From Niallia sp. FSL W8-0635 (GTDB lineage: Bacteria; Bacillota; Bacilli; Bacillales; Cytobacillaceae), in NCBI RefSeq assembly GCF_038007965.1, contig NZ_JBBOYD010000002.1:248001-312000 (forward strand): a stretch of DNA of 64,000 bases, in the 5' to 3' direction. The notes below the pieces were generated by a model that was not told where the DNA came from, searched no databases, and saw nothing but the letters and a program-made list of their open reading frames with translations. The position numbers and the translations under genes were made by a program. Below, piece by piece: positions 26,406-37,133 of the stretch; positions within the stretch are counted from its first letter, which is position 1; every line of letters starts with the position of its first letter.

Positions 26406-29402
26406 CTACGACACTTTCAACTTAATAGGTATTCGCTGATTCATATTGAGTTCAAAAGTTCCGTATGGATTGACATGATGATAAAATAAAGGTGTTAATC
26501 CCCTAAAATCTTCTGGAGTCATTTTCTCCAACCAATATTGGTTGTTGTCATAAAGTACTTCTTGTACCATTAAGGTATTCATATAGACTAAGCAATTTTG
26601 CAGCAATTGAAGTGATAAGGCAGACACCTCATGATCTTCTATAGAATTGGAACGAATTTCACTATTTTTTCCATAAAAAATATAGGTGTTCACCGAGTTC
26701 CATTGTTCCACTGTATTTAATCCTTCATGGATCTCCCTGCGAATCTCTTCATAGTGTAAATAATCACATAAAAAGATCGTTTTAATCGCTTTCCCTAATT
26801 CACATAAAGCTAGATATGTTGGATGTTTTGTATCCCTAGTAAATCGCTTTAATATGGATTCGGCAGAAGCAGTACCCAAACGTAGAGCAGTTGCATACTT
26901 AATGATTTGTTCATACTGTTGTCCAATAAGATCCCAGTTAATTGGTCTACTTAAAACCGGTTGCAGGTGAGGATATTCATCATTCATGCCAGCTTCTGGA
27001 CGATATAACTTTTGAGAACCTATATTTTTGAAACGTGGCATCAGCTTAAAACCAAGCAGATGACAAAAAGCAAAAGCAACCACACTTTGTCCGTGTGTAT
27101 CGACATAATTTCGATCGATTTTCATATCTGTGCAGTGACGAAGGACCCCTTCTATCATCGCGGCCACTTCGGAAGAGAGACAGGACTTAAGCTGAGAATA
27201 AATACATGCCGATTTTCGATCCGTATGCCAATAAATCATAACCCCCTGCCTCTTATAACGAGGATGCCATTCGGAAAGGAGGTTCTGATCCCAAGATCCA
27301 AAATGTTTTGAATCGGAAGCACATGCAGTAGTAGCTTCTCCCCATACTTCTTTCTGCCGATGGTAGATAATATGATTGGTAACCTCTGCATTGGCTTTTC
27401 GTAAATGATCTTTATGAATAAATTTTTGACGGATATACCGAAGCTCCCGATAACCATCTAGGTGGTTTCCAGCAGAAACAGCTTTCAAACCTGTATTCGT
27501 TCCTAATCCAAATAAACTGAGAAGAAGCCGTCGTTGGATGGTTTCTCGATCTAAAATCTCGCTATCAGCAGTGGTCTTAAAATGCTGGGTAAACTCCGTA
27601 TGAAAATCTGTTTCTTTTAATAAATCCAATAGGTTGATATCAGACCAACGATTCTTAATCTCCTGTTTAATCCTCATCACATGTGGGGGTTCAATTTGCT
27701 TTTCAAGTGGAGTGACTCGAATCCACCCCTTGTTATTTCTAGTAGTAATCGCGACTTGTTCGTTACTTTGAACCTCTAACCCTTGATTTAGTAATTGGAG
27801 CTTATCTTTCATCAACTGTATAATATCTTCGATAAAAGGCTCTACATCAAGTGGTGCTTTCAGTGCTTGAAAATATTCTTCCTTGTGCTCTTCAAAATCT
27901 TGGGGGAGATCTTCATCTGGGTTTCGATATCGATCAGCACCCTCAATCCAAATTTCTTTACAACGAAGACGAGTACGAAGCGATTGGATCACTGCAATTT
28001 CATAATTGATTCGATTCACTCTCTCTATGCCTTTGCTGTCTATCTCGATAATGACATCTTTCCATTTGGGCTGAATTACGCCTTCAATAGGCACTTCATC
28101 TCCAGCAGCGAAAAAACGTTGCCCACTTTCTCCATATTCTCGAATGAGTTGAATGGCTTCAATCACAGGTTGATGAAATTTATTGTTGGACCGAAAGGTA
28201 AGATTCATTAAAATATTAGAGAAAGCATGTCGATAATATCCGCGATAAGAGGCATGCATCTTTGTATAGATTTTTTCTTTGTATTCCCGATTATTTTTTG
28301 TCATATCTTTTATAATATCTTGAATCGTGGAAGGACTGACAATAGGGAATAGAGTATCTTGAATAACGCCTTCTGGATGATCTACCGTCGCTTTTAATAA
28401 GTTGACAATATGTTTATTTTTCCCTTGGATTCTTTCTAATTCCTTTACTGCTTCTTTTCGGGTTGTATTCTTGGCCTTATTTCCGAACTTAAGCGTAATT
28501 TCATCCAATAAATCAGCTAAATAATCAATGACTTCCCCATGACGATGCGAAAATAAGATGGCAAGTAGAGTATAACGAATGGGTGCTGGGTGTGCACGCA
28601 ATTCCGTTAAGGTCTCCGTAGCTGCACGAAGTCGATATTTCTTTACTAATTTCGGAGTCAAATGATGAAATAATCCTGGAGGAATGTGTAGATGCTTGAT
28701 CGCTAATAGTTTTTTAACTTCCATTTCCATGGTGCTTACACTTGGTTTACGAGGAGAAGATAAAAGGTGCCGAAAAGTTAAAATGTCAGATTCCACTTTC
28801 TCATGAAACTCTTCTTCAAAACCTTCTTCCGATTCCTCATCCGCATGAGATTCCAGTAATGCATCTAATCGAGAACAAGTCCTAGGAGACAGCTGATGAT
28901 AAGTCGATTGATATAAATTCTTTTCAAAAGTGTCAATGGCAGAATCAATCATCCGATTCAAGCTTCCAATCGAAGGAGGTTCGACTTTCCACTTACGAAA
29001 TAAGCTATATGCCTGATTTTTTAAGTAGTCGATATCATGAGTAAATTGAACTTGACCGTGTAACCACTCTGTCAAAAGTTCGTTATCTTTTGCTGTAAGT
29101 TCTCGAAAACCGAAGAATTCTCGAATTTGTTTTCGATAATAAGTAAAGTTTCTTTCATCTGCGCCCCAACGATATTCCACAAAGAGCACTGAAGATAACC
29201 CCAATTGCTGTGCTATAAATTCAACTACCACTTTGGGAATATCTTGTTTCTTAGAAGGAAATCTAGCCTCTTGTTGAAAGTACTTTAATAATACTGCAAA
29301 TCCTAAACGACTTGCCCCTGTTTTATTACCAATCAGTTTTCTTTCAATTGATACTACTACAAAATGTTCTAGCAGCTCATCTTCATTCCAATTTCGTTTC
29401 AT
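26406..29402 (-). CDS. tnpA: Tn3-family transposase, 998 aa
   Basis: A full-length transposase from a different branch than the other TnpA copies here (starts [14 protein letters not shown]). DUF4158-type N-terminus, then the DDE core: [15 protein letters not shown] (Asp), [20 protein letters not shown] (Asp), [18 protein letters not shown] (Glu). AAGGATATTT lies before the ATG. No matching resolvase and no terminal inverted repeats could be identified, so its transposon is either incomplete or has ends I cannot see. Confidence 0.92.
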   Translation of the reverse strand: MKRNWNEDELLEHFVVVSIERKLIGNKTGASRLGFAVLLKYFQQEARFPSKKQDIPKVVVEFIAQQLGLSSVLFVEYRWGADERNFTYYRKQIREFFGFRELTAKDNELLTEWLHGQVQFTHDIDYLKNQAYSLFRKWKVEPPSIGSLNRMIDSAIDTFEKNLYQSTYHQLSPRTCSRLDALLESHADEESEEGFEEEFHEKVESDILTFRHLLSSPRKPSVSTMEMEVKKLLAIKHLHIPPGLFHHLTPKLVKKYRLRAATETLTELRAHPAPIRYTLLAILFSHRHGEVIDYLADLLDEITLKFGNKAKNTTRKEAVKELERIQGKNKHIVNLLKATVDHPEGVIQDTLFPIVSPSTIQDIIKDMTKNNREYKEKIYTKMHASYRGYYRHAFSNILMNLTFRSNNKFHQPVIEAIQLIREYGESGQRFFAAGDEVPIEGVIQPKWKDVIIEIDSKGIERVNRINYEIAVIQSLRTRLRCKEIWIEGADRYRNPDEDLPQDFEEHKEEYFQALKAPLDVEPFIEDIIQLMKDKLQLLNQGLEVQSNEQVAITTRNNKGWIRVTPLEKQIEPPHVMRIKQEIKNRWSDINLLDLLKETDFHTEFTQHFKTTADSEILDRETIQRRLLLSLFGLGTNTGLKAVSAGNHLDGYRELRYIRQKFIHKDHLRKANAEVTNHIIYHRQKEVWGEATTACASDSKHFGSWDQNLLSEWHPRYKRQGVMIYWHTDRKSACIYSQLKSCLSSEVAAMIEGVLRHCTDMKIDRNYVDTHGQSVVAFAFCHLLGFKLMPRFKNIGSQKLYRPEAGMNDEYPHLQPVLSRPINWDLIGQQYEQIIKYATALRLGTASAESILKRFTRDTKHPTYLALCELGKAIKTIFLCDYLHYEEIRREIHEGLNTVEQWNSVNTYIFYGKNSEIRSNSIEDHEVSALSLQLLQNCLVYMNTLMVQEVLYDNNQYWLEKMTPEDFRGLTPLFYHHVNPYGTFELNMNQRIPIKLKVS

Positions 29403-29543
29403 AAATATCCTTCCCCTAACATTAGAATAATCACTATTTTGAGTGTAATCTATTGAATAGAGGGTGAAAACTCTACTTTGCGGTCTAGAGCAGCAACCCT
29501 GTCACTAAGCCTAGAAGTTGCTATACAAATGAAAATGCTTATT

Positions 29544-29717
29544 TTAATGTATCCTGTCCCAAACCCTACTTAGATCTAAGGGAACATAAACTTTATCGCG
29601 ATGAATTTCCTTATGTATAATAGGATTTTTAAAACTATCCTCTAAACTTCCAAAAAAATTCTTTTGTCTAGCTCGTGGTTTTGGTCCTAAAACCATTTCA
29701 CTATAATCTTTATACAT
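29544..29717 (-). CDS. hypothetical protein, 57 aa
   Basis: AAAGGAG supports the ATG at 29717. The peptide is basic (GPKPRARQKNFFGSLED) and ends in PLDLSRVWDRIH. Lies divergent from the spoVA operon and could be a small spore protein, but I do not recognise it. Confidence 0.45.
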   Translation of the reverse strand: MYKDYSEMVLGPKPRARQKNFFGSLEDSFKNPIIHKEIHRDKVYVPLDLSRVWDRIH

Positions 29718-30004
29718 ACTTCCTATTCTCCTTTGATAATTTTCCACTTTCTTATGTTAAATAATTTAATAACACAAACCTGCAACTATTACTCCATTTC
29801 CAAAACAAAAAGCATATATGTCTATGTTTGGACTAAAACTCACAGTAACCCATGAATAAATCAACTGAACTTTAATCACTTTTTTAAAAAAGCTTGATTT
29901 ACCAAAAACCTTAAAATATTTCATATTTAAATTTTAAAAATAAATGAATAAATTTATATTTTATTTAGCACCATATTACTGTCAAATCATAGGAGGTGTT
30001 ATTC

Positions 30005-30211
30005 ATGACAGTCATAAATGACGTTAAAACAGCTTTAGCTGGATTAAAAAGCGCTCAAGCTAGCTTTGAAACATTTGCTCTCAGTACGGATAATCAACAA
30101 GCTAAGAAACTTTATCAAGATGCTGCTACACAAACCCAATCCGTTATTGATAATGTTGAACCACGTGTTCAACAAATCGAACAAGAAGAACCTCAATACA
30201 AACAACAATAA
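30005..30211 (+). CDS. DUF1657 protein, first gene of spoVA2mob-type operon
   Basis: A 68-aa helical protein (INDVKTALAGLKSAQASFET, then FALSTDN) of the DUF1657 family. AGGAGGTG lies 5 bp before ATG 30005. In the spoVA2mob operon of Bacillus Tn1546 the first gene is a DUF1657 protein of unknown role; the order here is the same. It begins a same-strand run of seven genes. A related domain recurs at 32615 and at the end of the DUF421 protein. Confidence 0.85.
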   Translation: MTVINDVKTALAGLKSAQASFETFALSTDNQQAKKLYQDAATQTQSVIDNVEPRVQQIEQEEPQYKQQ

Positions 30212-30285
30212 TGAGTATGGCGAAAAGGTTGGTTGAAAGGCCAACCTTTTGCATCCCTATACTGGTAAAACATGGAGGTGATTTC

Positions 30286-30741
30286 ATGAAAGTGAAAATA
30301 TTATTTTTCATTTTAATCCTTATCGGAATGGGTTCAGGGTGTAACGGGAACCAAAATCAGTTAGATAATAATAATGATTTGAGTATTTCACAAGTACATA
30401 CAAGTAAACCAATTGATCAATCTGTTGCCAATCATGCTAAAGAAAAGATTATCACTAAGGAAGAAATTTCGGATGTAAAGGCTGTGAATACAGATAATGA
30501 GCTTTTAGTAGCGATAAAAGTCGGAAATTTCAACCGTTTCCGATTAAAAAATATCGAGAAGTCAGTTAAATCTGACTTAAAAAAAATGTATCCCGATCAT
30601 AAAGTATTTGTTTCGAGTGATAAAAAAATGTTCTGGGAACTTGAAAACATAGAACAGAGACTGAAAAAAAACGATACGAATGAGAAAAACTTAAAAAAGG
30701 ATTTAAATAAACTGAAAAGTCTTATGAAGGAACAAACATAA
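30286..30741 (+). CDS. YhcN/YlaJ-family spore lipoprotein
   Basis: A 151-aa lipoprotein: signal peptide with lipobox GMGSGC, then a YhcN/YlaJ domain (KPIDQSVANHAKEKI, VAIKVGNFNRFRLKNIEKSV, KMYPDHKVFVSSDKKMFWEL). ATG 30286 follows GGAGGTG. Family members sit in the spore inner membrane or forespore. It is the second gene of spoVA2mob in the described operon. Confidence 0.85.
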   Translation: MKVKILFFILILIGMGSGCNGNQNQLDNNNDLSISQVHTSKPIDQSVANHAKEKIITKEEISDVKAVNTDNELLVAIKVGNFNRFRLKNIEKSVKSDLKKMYPDHKVFVSSDKKMFWELENIEQRLKKNDTNEKNLKKDLNKLKSLMKEQT

Positions 30742-30758
30742 AGAGAAAGGAACGAGTT

Positions 30759-31238
30759 ATGTCTAATAATCAAAAGAAACAACTCACTCCTGTGCAACAG
30801 GAATACCAAAAATTGCAAAAACAACGAGAGATTAAAAGACCGGTTGTTAAAAATTGTATAAAGGCCTTTATAACTGGTGGACTTATCTGTCTGATCGGTC
30901 AGTGTATTTCTGACTTTTACATTTATTTTTTTGATTTTACTGAGCAAACGGCCGGAAATCCGACAGTGGGTACGTTAATTTTTATTACGATGCTTCTTAC
31001 TGGTTTTGGTGTATATGATCGAATGGCCCAATTTGGAGGGGCTGGAACAGCTGTACCCGTAACTGGTTTTGGCAATGCGGTCATATCACCTGCCATTGAG
31101 CATCGTTCCGAAGGATTTGTACTGGGCGTAGGCGGCAACATGTTTAAATTAGCAGGGGCGGTTATTTTATTTGGTGTTTTTTCTGCTTTTGTCATTGCCC
31201 TCATCAAGACCATTTTAATCCAGTGGGGTGGTTTATAA
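30759..31238 (+). CDS. spoVAC: SpoVAC-type stage V sporulation protein
   Basis: A 159-aa membrane protein with LTPVQQEYQKLQKQREIKRP before the helices and the SpoVAC core GGLICLIGQCI and GAGTAVPVTGFGNAV. SpoVAC forms a mechanosensitive channel in the spore inner membrane, needed for dipicolinic acid movement. Its stop overlaps the spoVAD ATG by one base. Confidence 0.93.
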   Translation: MSNNQKKQLTPVQQEYQKLQKQREIKRPVVKNCIKAFITGGLICLIGQCISDFYIYFFDFTEQTAGNPTVGTLIFITMLLTGFGVYDRMAQFGGAGTAVPVTGFGNAVISPAIEHRSEGFVLGVGGNMFKLAGAVILFGVFSAFVIALIKTILIQWGGL

Positions 31239-32251
31239 TGCTTGCAGGTCATCGTACATGGATCTTTGAACACAAACCTGTGATACTTTCTACTGGAACA
31301 GTTGGAGGACCATTTGAAGCAAACGGAGCGATCGCAGAAGATTTCGATCTCCTTCATGCTGATTTATGGCTTGGACAGGATTCCTATGAAAAGGCACATA
31401 AAGTCCTTTTTGAAGAAGCCTGTCAAAAAGCCATGGAAAAAGGGGGCATCCAAAAAGATCAAGTTCAATTTATCCTAGCTGGGGATCTGATCAACCAGAT
31501 AACTCCGACAAGTTTTGCCAGTCGAACAATTGGATCTCCGTATTTTGGTTTATTCGGTGCCTGCTCTACGTCTATGGAAGGATTGGCTCTAGGTGCTTAT
31601 ATCGTTAATACAAAAGGGGCTAAATATTTGTTAACAGGAGCTTCCAGTCATGATACAGCTGTTGAAAAACAATTTCGGTATCCTACAGAGTATGGTGGAC
31701 AAAAACCTCCTACGGCACAATGGACAGTTACTGGCGCCGGTGTAGCCCTTTTAAGTGATTCTGGGGATGGGCCTCGTGTCACTTCTGCCACAATAGGTCG
31801 TGTAATTGATATGGGTCTAACCGATCCTTTTAATATGGGAGGGGCTATGGCTCCTGCTGCAGTTGATACCATTGAAGCGCATTTAAAAGAACGAAACGTC
31901 GATCCGTCTTATTATGACTTAATTGTTACAGGAGACCTTGGGAAAATTGGGCATGAAGTTTCTTTGGATCTATTTAAAGAGCATGGAATTCCTATTCGTA
32001 AAGAGCAATACCAAGATTGTGGCCTTATGATTTATAGGGAGGGGCAACCGGTTCTTGCAGGAGCAAGTGGAGCAGGATGCTCAGCAACGGTAGTTTATGG
32101 TCATCTGTTAAACCGGATGAAAAAAGGTGAATTCAAAAGAATGTTAGTCGTTGCAACAGGTGCTTTATTATCTCCTCTTTCTTTTCAGCAAAATGAAACG
32201 ATTCCTTGTATTGCACATGCGGTATCGATTGAATATGGAGGTGAACAATGA
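31238..32251 (+). CDS. spoVAD: SpoVAD-type stage V sporulation protein
   Basis: A 337-aa thiolase-fold protein that binds dipicolinic acid during its uptake into the forespore. [38 protein letters not shown] and [15 protein letters not shown] are SpoVAD signatures. ATG 31238 is chosen over the earlier in-frame start because it sits at the coupled TAATG junction behind GGGGTGG. Confidence 0.95.
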   Translation: MLAGHRTWIFEHKPVILSTGTVGGPFEANGAIAEDFDLLHADLWLGQDSYEKAHKVLFEEACQKAMEKGGIQKDQVQFILAGDLINQITPTSFASRTIGSPYFGLFGACSTSMEGLALGAYIVNTKGAKYLLTGASSHDTAVEKQFRYPTEYGGQKPPTAQWTVTGAGVALLSDSGDGPRVTSATIGRVIDMGLTDPFNMGGAMAPAAVDTIEAHLKERNVDPSYYDLIVTGDLGKIGHEVSLDLFKEHGIPIRKEQYQDCGLMIYREGQPVLAGASGAGCSATVVYGHLLNRMKKGEFKRMLVVATGALLSPLSFQQNETIPCIAHAVSIEYGGEQ

Positions 32252-32252
32252 T

Positions 32253-32603
32253 ATGACCTATTTTTGGGCATTCACAGTAGGTGGTTTGATTTGTGTGATT
32301 GGGCAGATAATGTTTGATGTTTTTAAACTTACACCGGGACATACGTTAAGTACCCTTGTAGTAGTGGGGGCAATTTTAGATGGGTTTGGTTTATATGAAC
32401 CGTTGATTGATTTTGCTGGGGCAGGGGCCACCGTTCCGATTACAAGTTTTGGGAATTCGCTTGTTCATGGTGCGATGCAGGAAGCAGAAAAACATGGGTT
32501 AGTTGGTGTACTGACAGGAATTTTTGAAGTAACTAGTTCCGGTATTTCAGCAGCCATTGTTTTCGGCATGATAGGAGCTTTACTTTTTAAACCAAAAGGA
32601 TAA
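32253..32603 (+). CDS. spoVAE: SpoVAE (SpoVAEb)-type stage V sporulation protein
   Basis: A 116-aa membrane protein with [14 protein letters not shown] and [20 protein letters not shown], closely paralleling SpoVAC, as known for SpoVAEb. GGAGGTG at 32238-32244 supports ATG 32253. Part of the dipicolinate channel complex. Confidence 0.93.
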   Translation: MTYFWAFTVGGLICVIGQIMFDVFKLTPGHTLSTLVVVGAILDGFGLYEPLIDFAGAGATVPITSFGNSLVHGAMQEAEKHGLVGVLTGIFEVTSSGISAAIVFGMIGALLFKPKG

Positions 32604-32614
32604 GGAGACTTAGG

Positions 32615-32821
32615 ATGACAGTAGGATCAGATGTTAAACAGTGTTTTGCCAGTCTAAAGGGAGTAGAAGCAAGTCTCTCAAGTTTAGCCTTACGGACTTT
32701 TGATGATGAATCGAAAAGAACTTTGCATGAGGTTATGATGGTCGTACACGAAGTAACAAAAGATTTAAAAAAAAGAGTAGGAGAACTAGAAGGAGAGGAA
32801 TTTCAGTACAAAGGTTTCTAG
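32615..32821 (+). CDS. DUF1657 protein, second copy
   Basis: A 68-aa helical protein (DVKQCFASLKGVEASLSSLA, then LRTFDDES) related to the first gene of the operon. 11 bp after spoVAE with AAGGAG. Sixth gene of the spoVA2mob order. Role unknown. Confidence 0.85.
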   Translation: MTVGSDVKQCFASLKGVEASLSSLALRTFDDESKRTLHEVMMVVHEVTKDLKKRVGELEGEEFQYKGF

Positions 32822-32849
32822 AAAACTATATTTACAGGGGGTATAAGCG

Positions 32850-33710
32850 GTGCCTGAATGGTTAGATATAGCTGTACGCTCAGCATTATTTGTTGCTGTT
32901 TTATTTTTAATCACAAAATGGTTAGGGAAAAAGCAAATTTCTGAACTAACTTTCTTTGAATATGTCACTGGTATTTCTATTGGAAGTATTGGTGCAGAAG
33001 TAGCTATGGGACTTGAACGAAGTATATTTCATGGAATTATTGGAATCTTCATTTTTGCTGCTATTCCCTTTTTTGCTGGTTTAATTTCATTAAGAAGTAA
33101 AGGTTTTCGCAATTTTATAGAAGGGAAATCAACTGTATTTATCAAAGATGGTAAAATCATGGAAGATAATTTAAAAAAGGAAAGATATACAACAGATGAA
33201 CTGTTAGAACTACTTCGCAGAAAGGATGTCTTTCAGGTGTCTGATGTAGAATTTGCAGTGCTAGAGGCAACAGGAGATTTATCCGTTATGTTGAAAAAAG
33301 AGAACCAACCATTAACAGCAAAAGATTTAAACTTATTTGTTCCTTCCATTAAAGAACCACAGACTGTCATTATGGATGGTGTCTTATTTGACGAACCGCT
33401 AGCTACAATTGGACGAAATCGAGCTTGGCTACACACTGAGTTAGAAAAATTAGGGGTTACGGTTGAAAATGTATTTCTCGGACAGATTAATTCTTACGGA
33501 GAGTTAACGATTGATCTGTTTGACGATAAATTACAAGTCGCACCCCCACAAGAAAGACCCTTAATTCTTTCAACCTTGAAAAAATGTCAAGCAGACTTAG
33601 AACTATTTGCTCTTGGAACCGAATCAAAAGAAGCTAAGCAAATGTATAGTAAAAATAGTGAAAAACTACAAGAAGCTATTGTTAAAATGATGCCTATTTT
33701 AAAAGGATAA
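32850..33710 (+). CDS. DUF421 membrane protein with C-terminal DUF1657
   Basis: A 286-aa protein. The N-terminus has three membrane helices and FFEYVTGISIGSIGAEVAMG, followed by the cytoplasmic DUF421 domain (GKSTVFIKDGKIMEDNLKKE, DVFQVSDVEFAVLEATGDL, TVIMDGVLFDEPLATIG). The last 60 residues (LILSTLKKCQADLELFALGT) are a DUF1657 domain. GTG start with GGGGG. This fused protein ends the spoVA2mob operon; a contribution to spore heat resistance is known for the operon as a whole. Confidence 0.9.
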   Translation: MPEWLDIAVRSALFVAVLFLITKWLGKKQISELTFFEYVTGISIGSIGAEVAMGLERSIFHGIIGIFIFAAIPFFAGLISLRSKGFRNFIEGKSTVFIKDGKIMEDNLKKERYTTDELLELLRRKDVFQVSDVEFAVLEATGDLSVMLKKENQPLTAKDLNLFVPSIKEPQTVIMDGVLFDEPLATIGRNRAWLHTELEKLGVTVENVFLGQINSYGELTIDLFDDKLQVAPPQERPLILSTLKKCQADLELFALGTESKEAKQMYSKNSEKLQEAIVKMMPILKG

Positions 33711-34324
33711 TGGTTTATTTCGCTATCTTGGATGATCTTAAGACACATAACAAAAAAGTAGTACCATTTTTTTATATAATATCATTAAGTCGAATCTTGA
33801 AAATAAAATCTTTGGAAAAATATTTTTTTAAAATTGATTCGGGTATATGTATATATAGAAAGTTTTTCTTCAGCCGTTAAATTTAAAAACGCTAGGAAAT
33901 TTTTTCAACTAAATATTCTGCTACAAATGATGTAAATACTCTAGAAGGAAGTCGTGATACCTATTCGTTAGTAGGGAAAGAGCAGAAGTATCAAAATCGT
34001 ATTTATGTTATCGCCTAGTGTAAAATAAAGGGAGTAAACTGGGAATGCACCTATATCATATATTATAATTGAATAAATTTAATGTCTATCTGCAAAAACT
34101 GCCTCACCTCGGGTAGTTTTTTTGTATCATTAATAGACATTTTCCTTTAAACAGGGTTACTTGACCTACAAGGGCTAGGGTTATTAGTTATCGTTTTTTT
34201 GCGCTTATGTTGCGTCTACTTGCACTTCAGAAGTTATATTCAGTGAAGTAAAAGTTGTCTATAATGCTAACGTTTTTGGCATATACATAGAACACGTCCA
34301 TTTAGACAGGAGAGTTCTTAATAA
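33711..34324. other. 614-bp gap after the spoVA operon
   Basis: AT-rich sequence with no open gene. It contains a terminator at 34096-34123 (AAACTGCC against GGGTAGTTT, then T-run). I see no other signal in it. Confidence 0.6.
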
Positions 34325-34894
34325 ATGCCATATTTTATGAAAGCAGTTGCTATTCTTGTAGGCAGCATGTCAATAGCGTTGGGAATAAATACTTTTTTAT
34401 TACCAAACAAAGTTTTAGATGGCGGAATTATTGGCCTAGGTTTAATTATTAGTTATTTATTAAATACAAACGCCGGGTTCACGATAATGGTATTGAGCAT
34501 CCCCATTTTTGCTCTAGCTTGGTTTAAGTATCGTTCATATTTTTTTAATAGTTTGCACGGTATGCTTTTATCATCATTTTTTATTGACCTTTTTCATAAC
34601 GTTAATCAAGTTCCTATAAAATTTTCACCAATTCTTAGTTCATTTACAGGTGGTGTATTCATTGGTTTTGGCATTGGTCTTATGCTTCGCTTCGAGACAA
34701 GCACAGGTGGAACAGATTTATTAGCCCAGTACTTTTCTGAATTCATTAAAATTAATGTTGGGATCATCATTCTCATTATGGCTGTTTTTGTTATTTGTCT
34801 TGGGGGTTTATTCGTTTCAACATAAACTTTCTTTCTTTCGGCTATAACTATTTCATCTGGTGGAATAACTACAAGCCTTTGCACTTGGAATTTT
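34325..34894 (+). pseudogene. YitT-family membrane protein, frameshifted
   Basis: The first 166 codons encode the first half of a YitT/DUF161 protein (FLLPNKVLDGGIIGLGLIIS, FETSTGGTDLLAQ). The frame stops at 34825; the following bases in shifted frames give LSFSAITISSGGITTSLCTW, the expected continuation. The C-terminal cytoplasmic domain is absent. Nothing recognisable lies in 34895-35206. Confidence 0.7.
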
Positions 34895-35206
34895 AAAAGC
34901 AATGATTATTGACCAAGTAATTCCAATTAATAACAATTAGGCAACTGTCTAGTCATTGGACAATCGCGGAGCATATGATGAAATTGTTAATATCAAATAG
35001 GTAAAAATCATTAACAAGGATGCTTTAATAAAAGGTTTGTGTCATTTTGAATAATTTACTTTTGATAAGTCTATTATCAATTACCGGGGGCCACTTACCT
35101 TTTCATAACCAGAAGCATTAACGAAATTTACCTATTTGTATTTTTAAACATGTCGATTGTTTTTTGAATATTATGGATGAAAATTATGGTCGGGAGATGA
35201 AGAGGA

Positions 35207-35644
35207 ATGGAAGAAGTAGAAGAAATACAATATCGTGAAGAGTTGCTGGAATGGTGTGATAACATTTATTTGCATTGGGAAAGAATGAAACCAAGGTTTT
35301 CAAAATTATTTGATTTGAAGACCTTAGAGGAATGGGAAGAGTCATGTCGTGGGTTGAAAGAAAAATTACAGATAGATACAGAAGCTGATCTTGATGAATA
35401 TCACACAGCAAAAAACTTATATGAACAGTGGGAAATGTTGTATGGAGAATCAATAAGTGGTAAAGAAGACGTTAATTCCGATGTGAGGGAAGGTGTGGAG
35501 TTGTCCACTCAATCTGATCGCGAAATCGAATTGTCGGATCGGGAAAGTGATAAAGAGGACGAACTTATACAGGTGACAATTAATTTGGAAATACCGAGAC
35601 AGGATTTAAGGAAAATTTTATTAGACTATAAAATGGAAGTCTAG
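35207..35644 (+). CDS. acidic hypothetical protein, 145 aa
   Basis: GAAGAGGA precedes the ATG. An N-terminal helical half with many Trp and Glu residues is followed by a disordered acidic segment (SDREIELSDRESDKEDE) and a final predicted strand-helix. No family known. A hairpin terminator follows 50 bp later, so it is a complete transcription unit. Confidence 0.5.
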   Translation: MEEVEEIQYREELLEWCDNIYLHWERMKPRFSKLFDLKTLEEWEESCRGLKEKLQIDTEADLDEYHTAKNLYEQWEMLYGESISGKEDVNSDVREGVELSTQSDREIELSDRESDKEDELIQVTINLEIPRQDLRKILLDYKMEV

Positions 35645-35694
35645 CCATCCCAAATAGAGAGGGGTCAATGGCCTATTTGTAATTCGTATAGAGA

Positions 35695-35740
35695 AAACGC
35701 CAAACCCTAAGTTCAAGGTGTTGGCGTTTGTTCATTTTTT
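35695..35740 (+). terminator. intrinsic terminator
   Basis: AAACGCCAA pairs with TTGGCGTTT, followed by GTTCATTTTTT. Confidence 0.8.
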
Positions 35741-35770
35741 ACTCTTTATAAATAGTTATTTACACAACAC

Positions 35771-36071
35771 TATTATTAAATTCCAAGTATCAAAAACCAG
35801 ACAAGCAAGATCTCAATCTTCCAGAAAGTCCAGTAGACGTCCCAACATCGTTAATTATAGATGGGGAAATTTTATGGGATAATTTACATGAACTCGGATT
35901 TGATCAACAGTGGTTAGATAACCAATTAACTACTAATGGATATAATAATGTAAAGCGTATACTCTATGCAGATTGGCGAGAGAGTGAAGGCATACATGTA
36001 AGTCCTAAATAAAATTTGTTAGGATAAGAGCACATCAATTTTCTTGATGAATATAAACTTTAGTCTTCAAC
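35771..36071 (+). repeat. 301-bp direct repeat, copy B, with DUF421 fragment
   Basis: Second copy of 25986-26286. It encodes only the last 80 codons of the DUF421 protein (stop at 36010-36012) with no start, then the tnpA-end relic. Unlike copy A it is followed by a complete Tn1546-type end. Confidence 0.9.
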
Positions 36072-36153
36072 AATCAAGCGCTTTAATGAAGTAACTAAAG
36101 CCTAATTTTTCACTTATAACACCGAGAAATTAGACTTTTTATATTTTGATATC

Positions 36154-36191
36154 CTTAACGTTGTAAATCCGCATTTTCCTGACGCTACCCC
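36154..36191 (-). repeat. Tn1546-type terminal inverted repeat R1
   Basis: Reverse complement begins GGGGTAGCGTCAGGAAAATG and continues to TTAAG, one base from the Tn1546 end as I know it. GGGG faces right. A hairpin (36097-36140, AAAGCCTAATTTTTC against GAGAAATTAGACTTT) lies just inside, as at the R3 copy (60336). Confidence 0.85.
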
Positions 36192-36268
36192 TATATGAAG
36201 CTACCAATCCTGTAGACGATTACATCACAGAAAAAGAAATACAGAAAGTAAAATAGTTTTGGGAATTA

Positions 36269-36320
36269 AGGGCCTGACCCCCATCGTACTAAAGCGTTAG
36301 CGCACTGGGGGTCAGGCCCT
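36269..36320. repeat. REP-like palindrome with 15-bp arms
   Basis: AGGGCCTGACCCCCA (36269) and TGGGGGTCAGGCCCT (36306) are perfect inverse copies around a 22-base loop with its own GCGTTAGCGC. The GGGTCAGGCCC core is of a type I have seen dispersed in Bacillaceae genomes. Confidence 0.65.
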
Positions 36321-36330
36321 GCTTTTCTAT

Positions 36331-36438
36331 ATGAATTTATTCTTAAAACTAGTAGAAAAGATGACGGTGTATAAAGAGGAAAAAGTGATTGTAACTTTTC
36401 TAGATGGAACAGAAGTTGAGTGCCAGATTGATAAATAA
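36331..36438 (+). pseudogene. C-terminal relic of a large serine recombinase
   Basis: A 35-aa frame, MNLFLKLVEKMTVYKEEKVI then VTFLDGTEVECQIDK, matches the last strand-turn-strand of large serine recombinases (LVEKVTVYED...). The rest of the gene is missing. Confidence 0.45.
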
Positions 36439-36857
36439 GAAATGGGCTTGGAAATATCAATACCTCCAAGCCAAAATTGCTTTCCCCATTAATCAAGTGC
36501 TGTGTAGTTAAGTAGGTTGATGTTTTTAGTGTATTCAATGGTATCTTTCCGATATTCGATACATCTTTGTGTTCATAGTTTATCACTTCGAAACTTTGAA
36601 TCCTTAAAGTGATTGTATCAAATCCATATGGTGGATTATGTGCTCCTTCAAACGTAGTAATTTGGACCGTTACATCATAATAATCATCCCGTATATTTTG
36701 GGTAATATCAATAATTCCTCCATCATGATAGAAAAGCTTTGGTTTTCCATAAAATGTTTTTGTGGCATTAAGGATTTCTTTTTTATTAAGGGGTACCCCC
36801 ATACATAACTTGTTCATTTGTAAGTGTAAATTTATTTAAAGATTATATATTAACCTA

Positions 36858-37130
36858 TTATGTTCGATAAACATCGGGGCAGGATGATTCTGTAGGAGAG
36901 TAAAAACAGTGTGATTTATAGCGCCCAGCATTCCATTGATTATACCATTGTGCAGGGCAACTACCTTCTGGTTTAAAGAACCATAATGAGTATGTCGCTG
37001 GATGAAATCGTTCTCCTTTAATTAGTCTCCTTGCTAACCTAATTTCTGTTTCTCTAGCTTCTTGGTAAAAATATCCTCTTATAGTTGCTTCAAATCCTCC
37101 AGGTCGTTGAAAAACTTTCCTACAAAAAAT
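36858..37130 (-). pseudogene. CwlJ/SleB-type cell-wall hydrolase, C-terminal fragment
   Basis: The minus-strand frame reads QRPGGFEATIRGYFYQEARE, RRLIKGERFHPATYSLWFF and SCPAQWYNQWNAGRYKSHCF, the second half of a Hydrolase_2 spore-cortex lytic enzyme. The catalytic first half is gone. A cell-wall hydrolase gene accompanies spoVA2mob on the Bacillus heat-resistance transposon, so this is probably its remains. Confidence 0.8.
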
Positions 37131-37133
37131 CTA

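Larger units (their letters stand above)
36266..36817 (-). pseudogene. chimeric frame: DUF3888-like N-terminal part, run-on tail
   Basis: The first about 90 codons (from 36817 leftwards: KTFYGKPKLFYHDGGI, VTVQITTFEGAHNPPYGFDT, ITLRIQSFEVINYEHKD) resemble DUF3888-type spore-former proteins. The signal-peptide part of that family is missing and the frame then runs through the recombinase relic and the REP palindrome, so the tail is not real protein sequence. Confidence 0.45.

Noticed and set aside
29490..29512. Shared GCAGCAACCCTGTCAC-like words before two tnpA genes (also near 55600)
   Set aside because: Orientation relative to tnpA differs between the two sites and the match is short, so it may be chance.
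29945..29980. Sigma-G promoter before the spoVA operon (GAATA and CATATTA)
   Set aside because: The words fit but the spacing is 21 bp, longer than usual for sigma-G, so no promoter is claimed.
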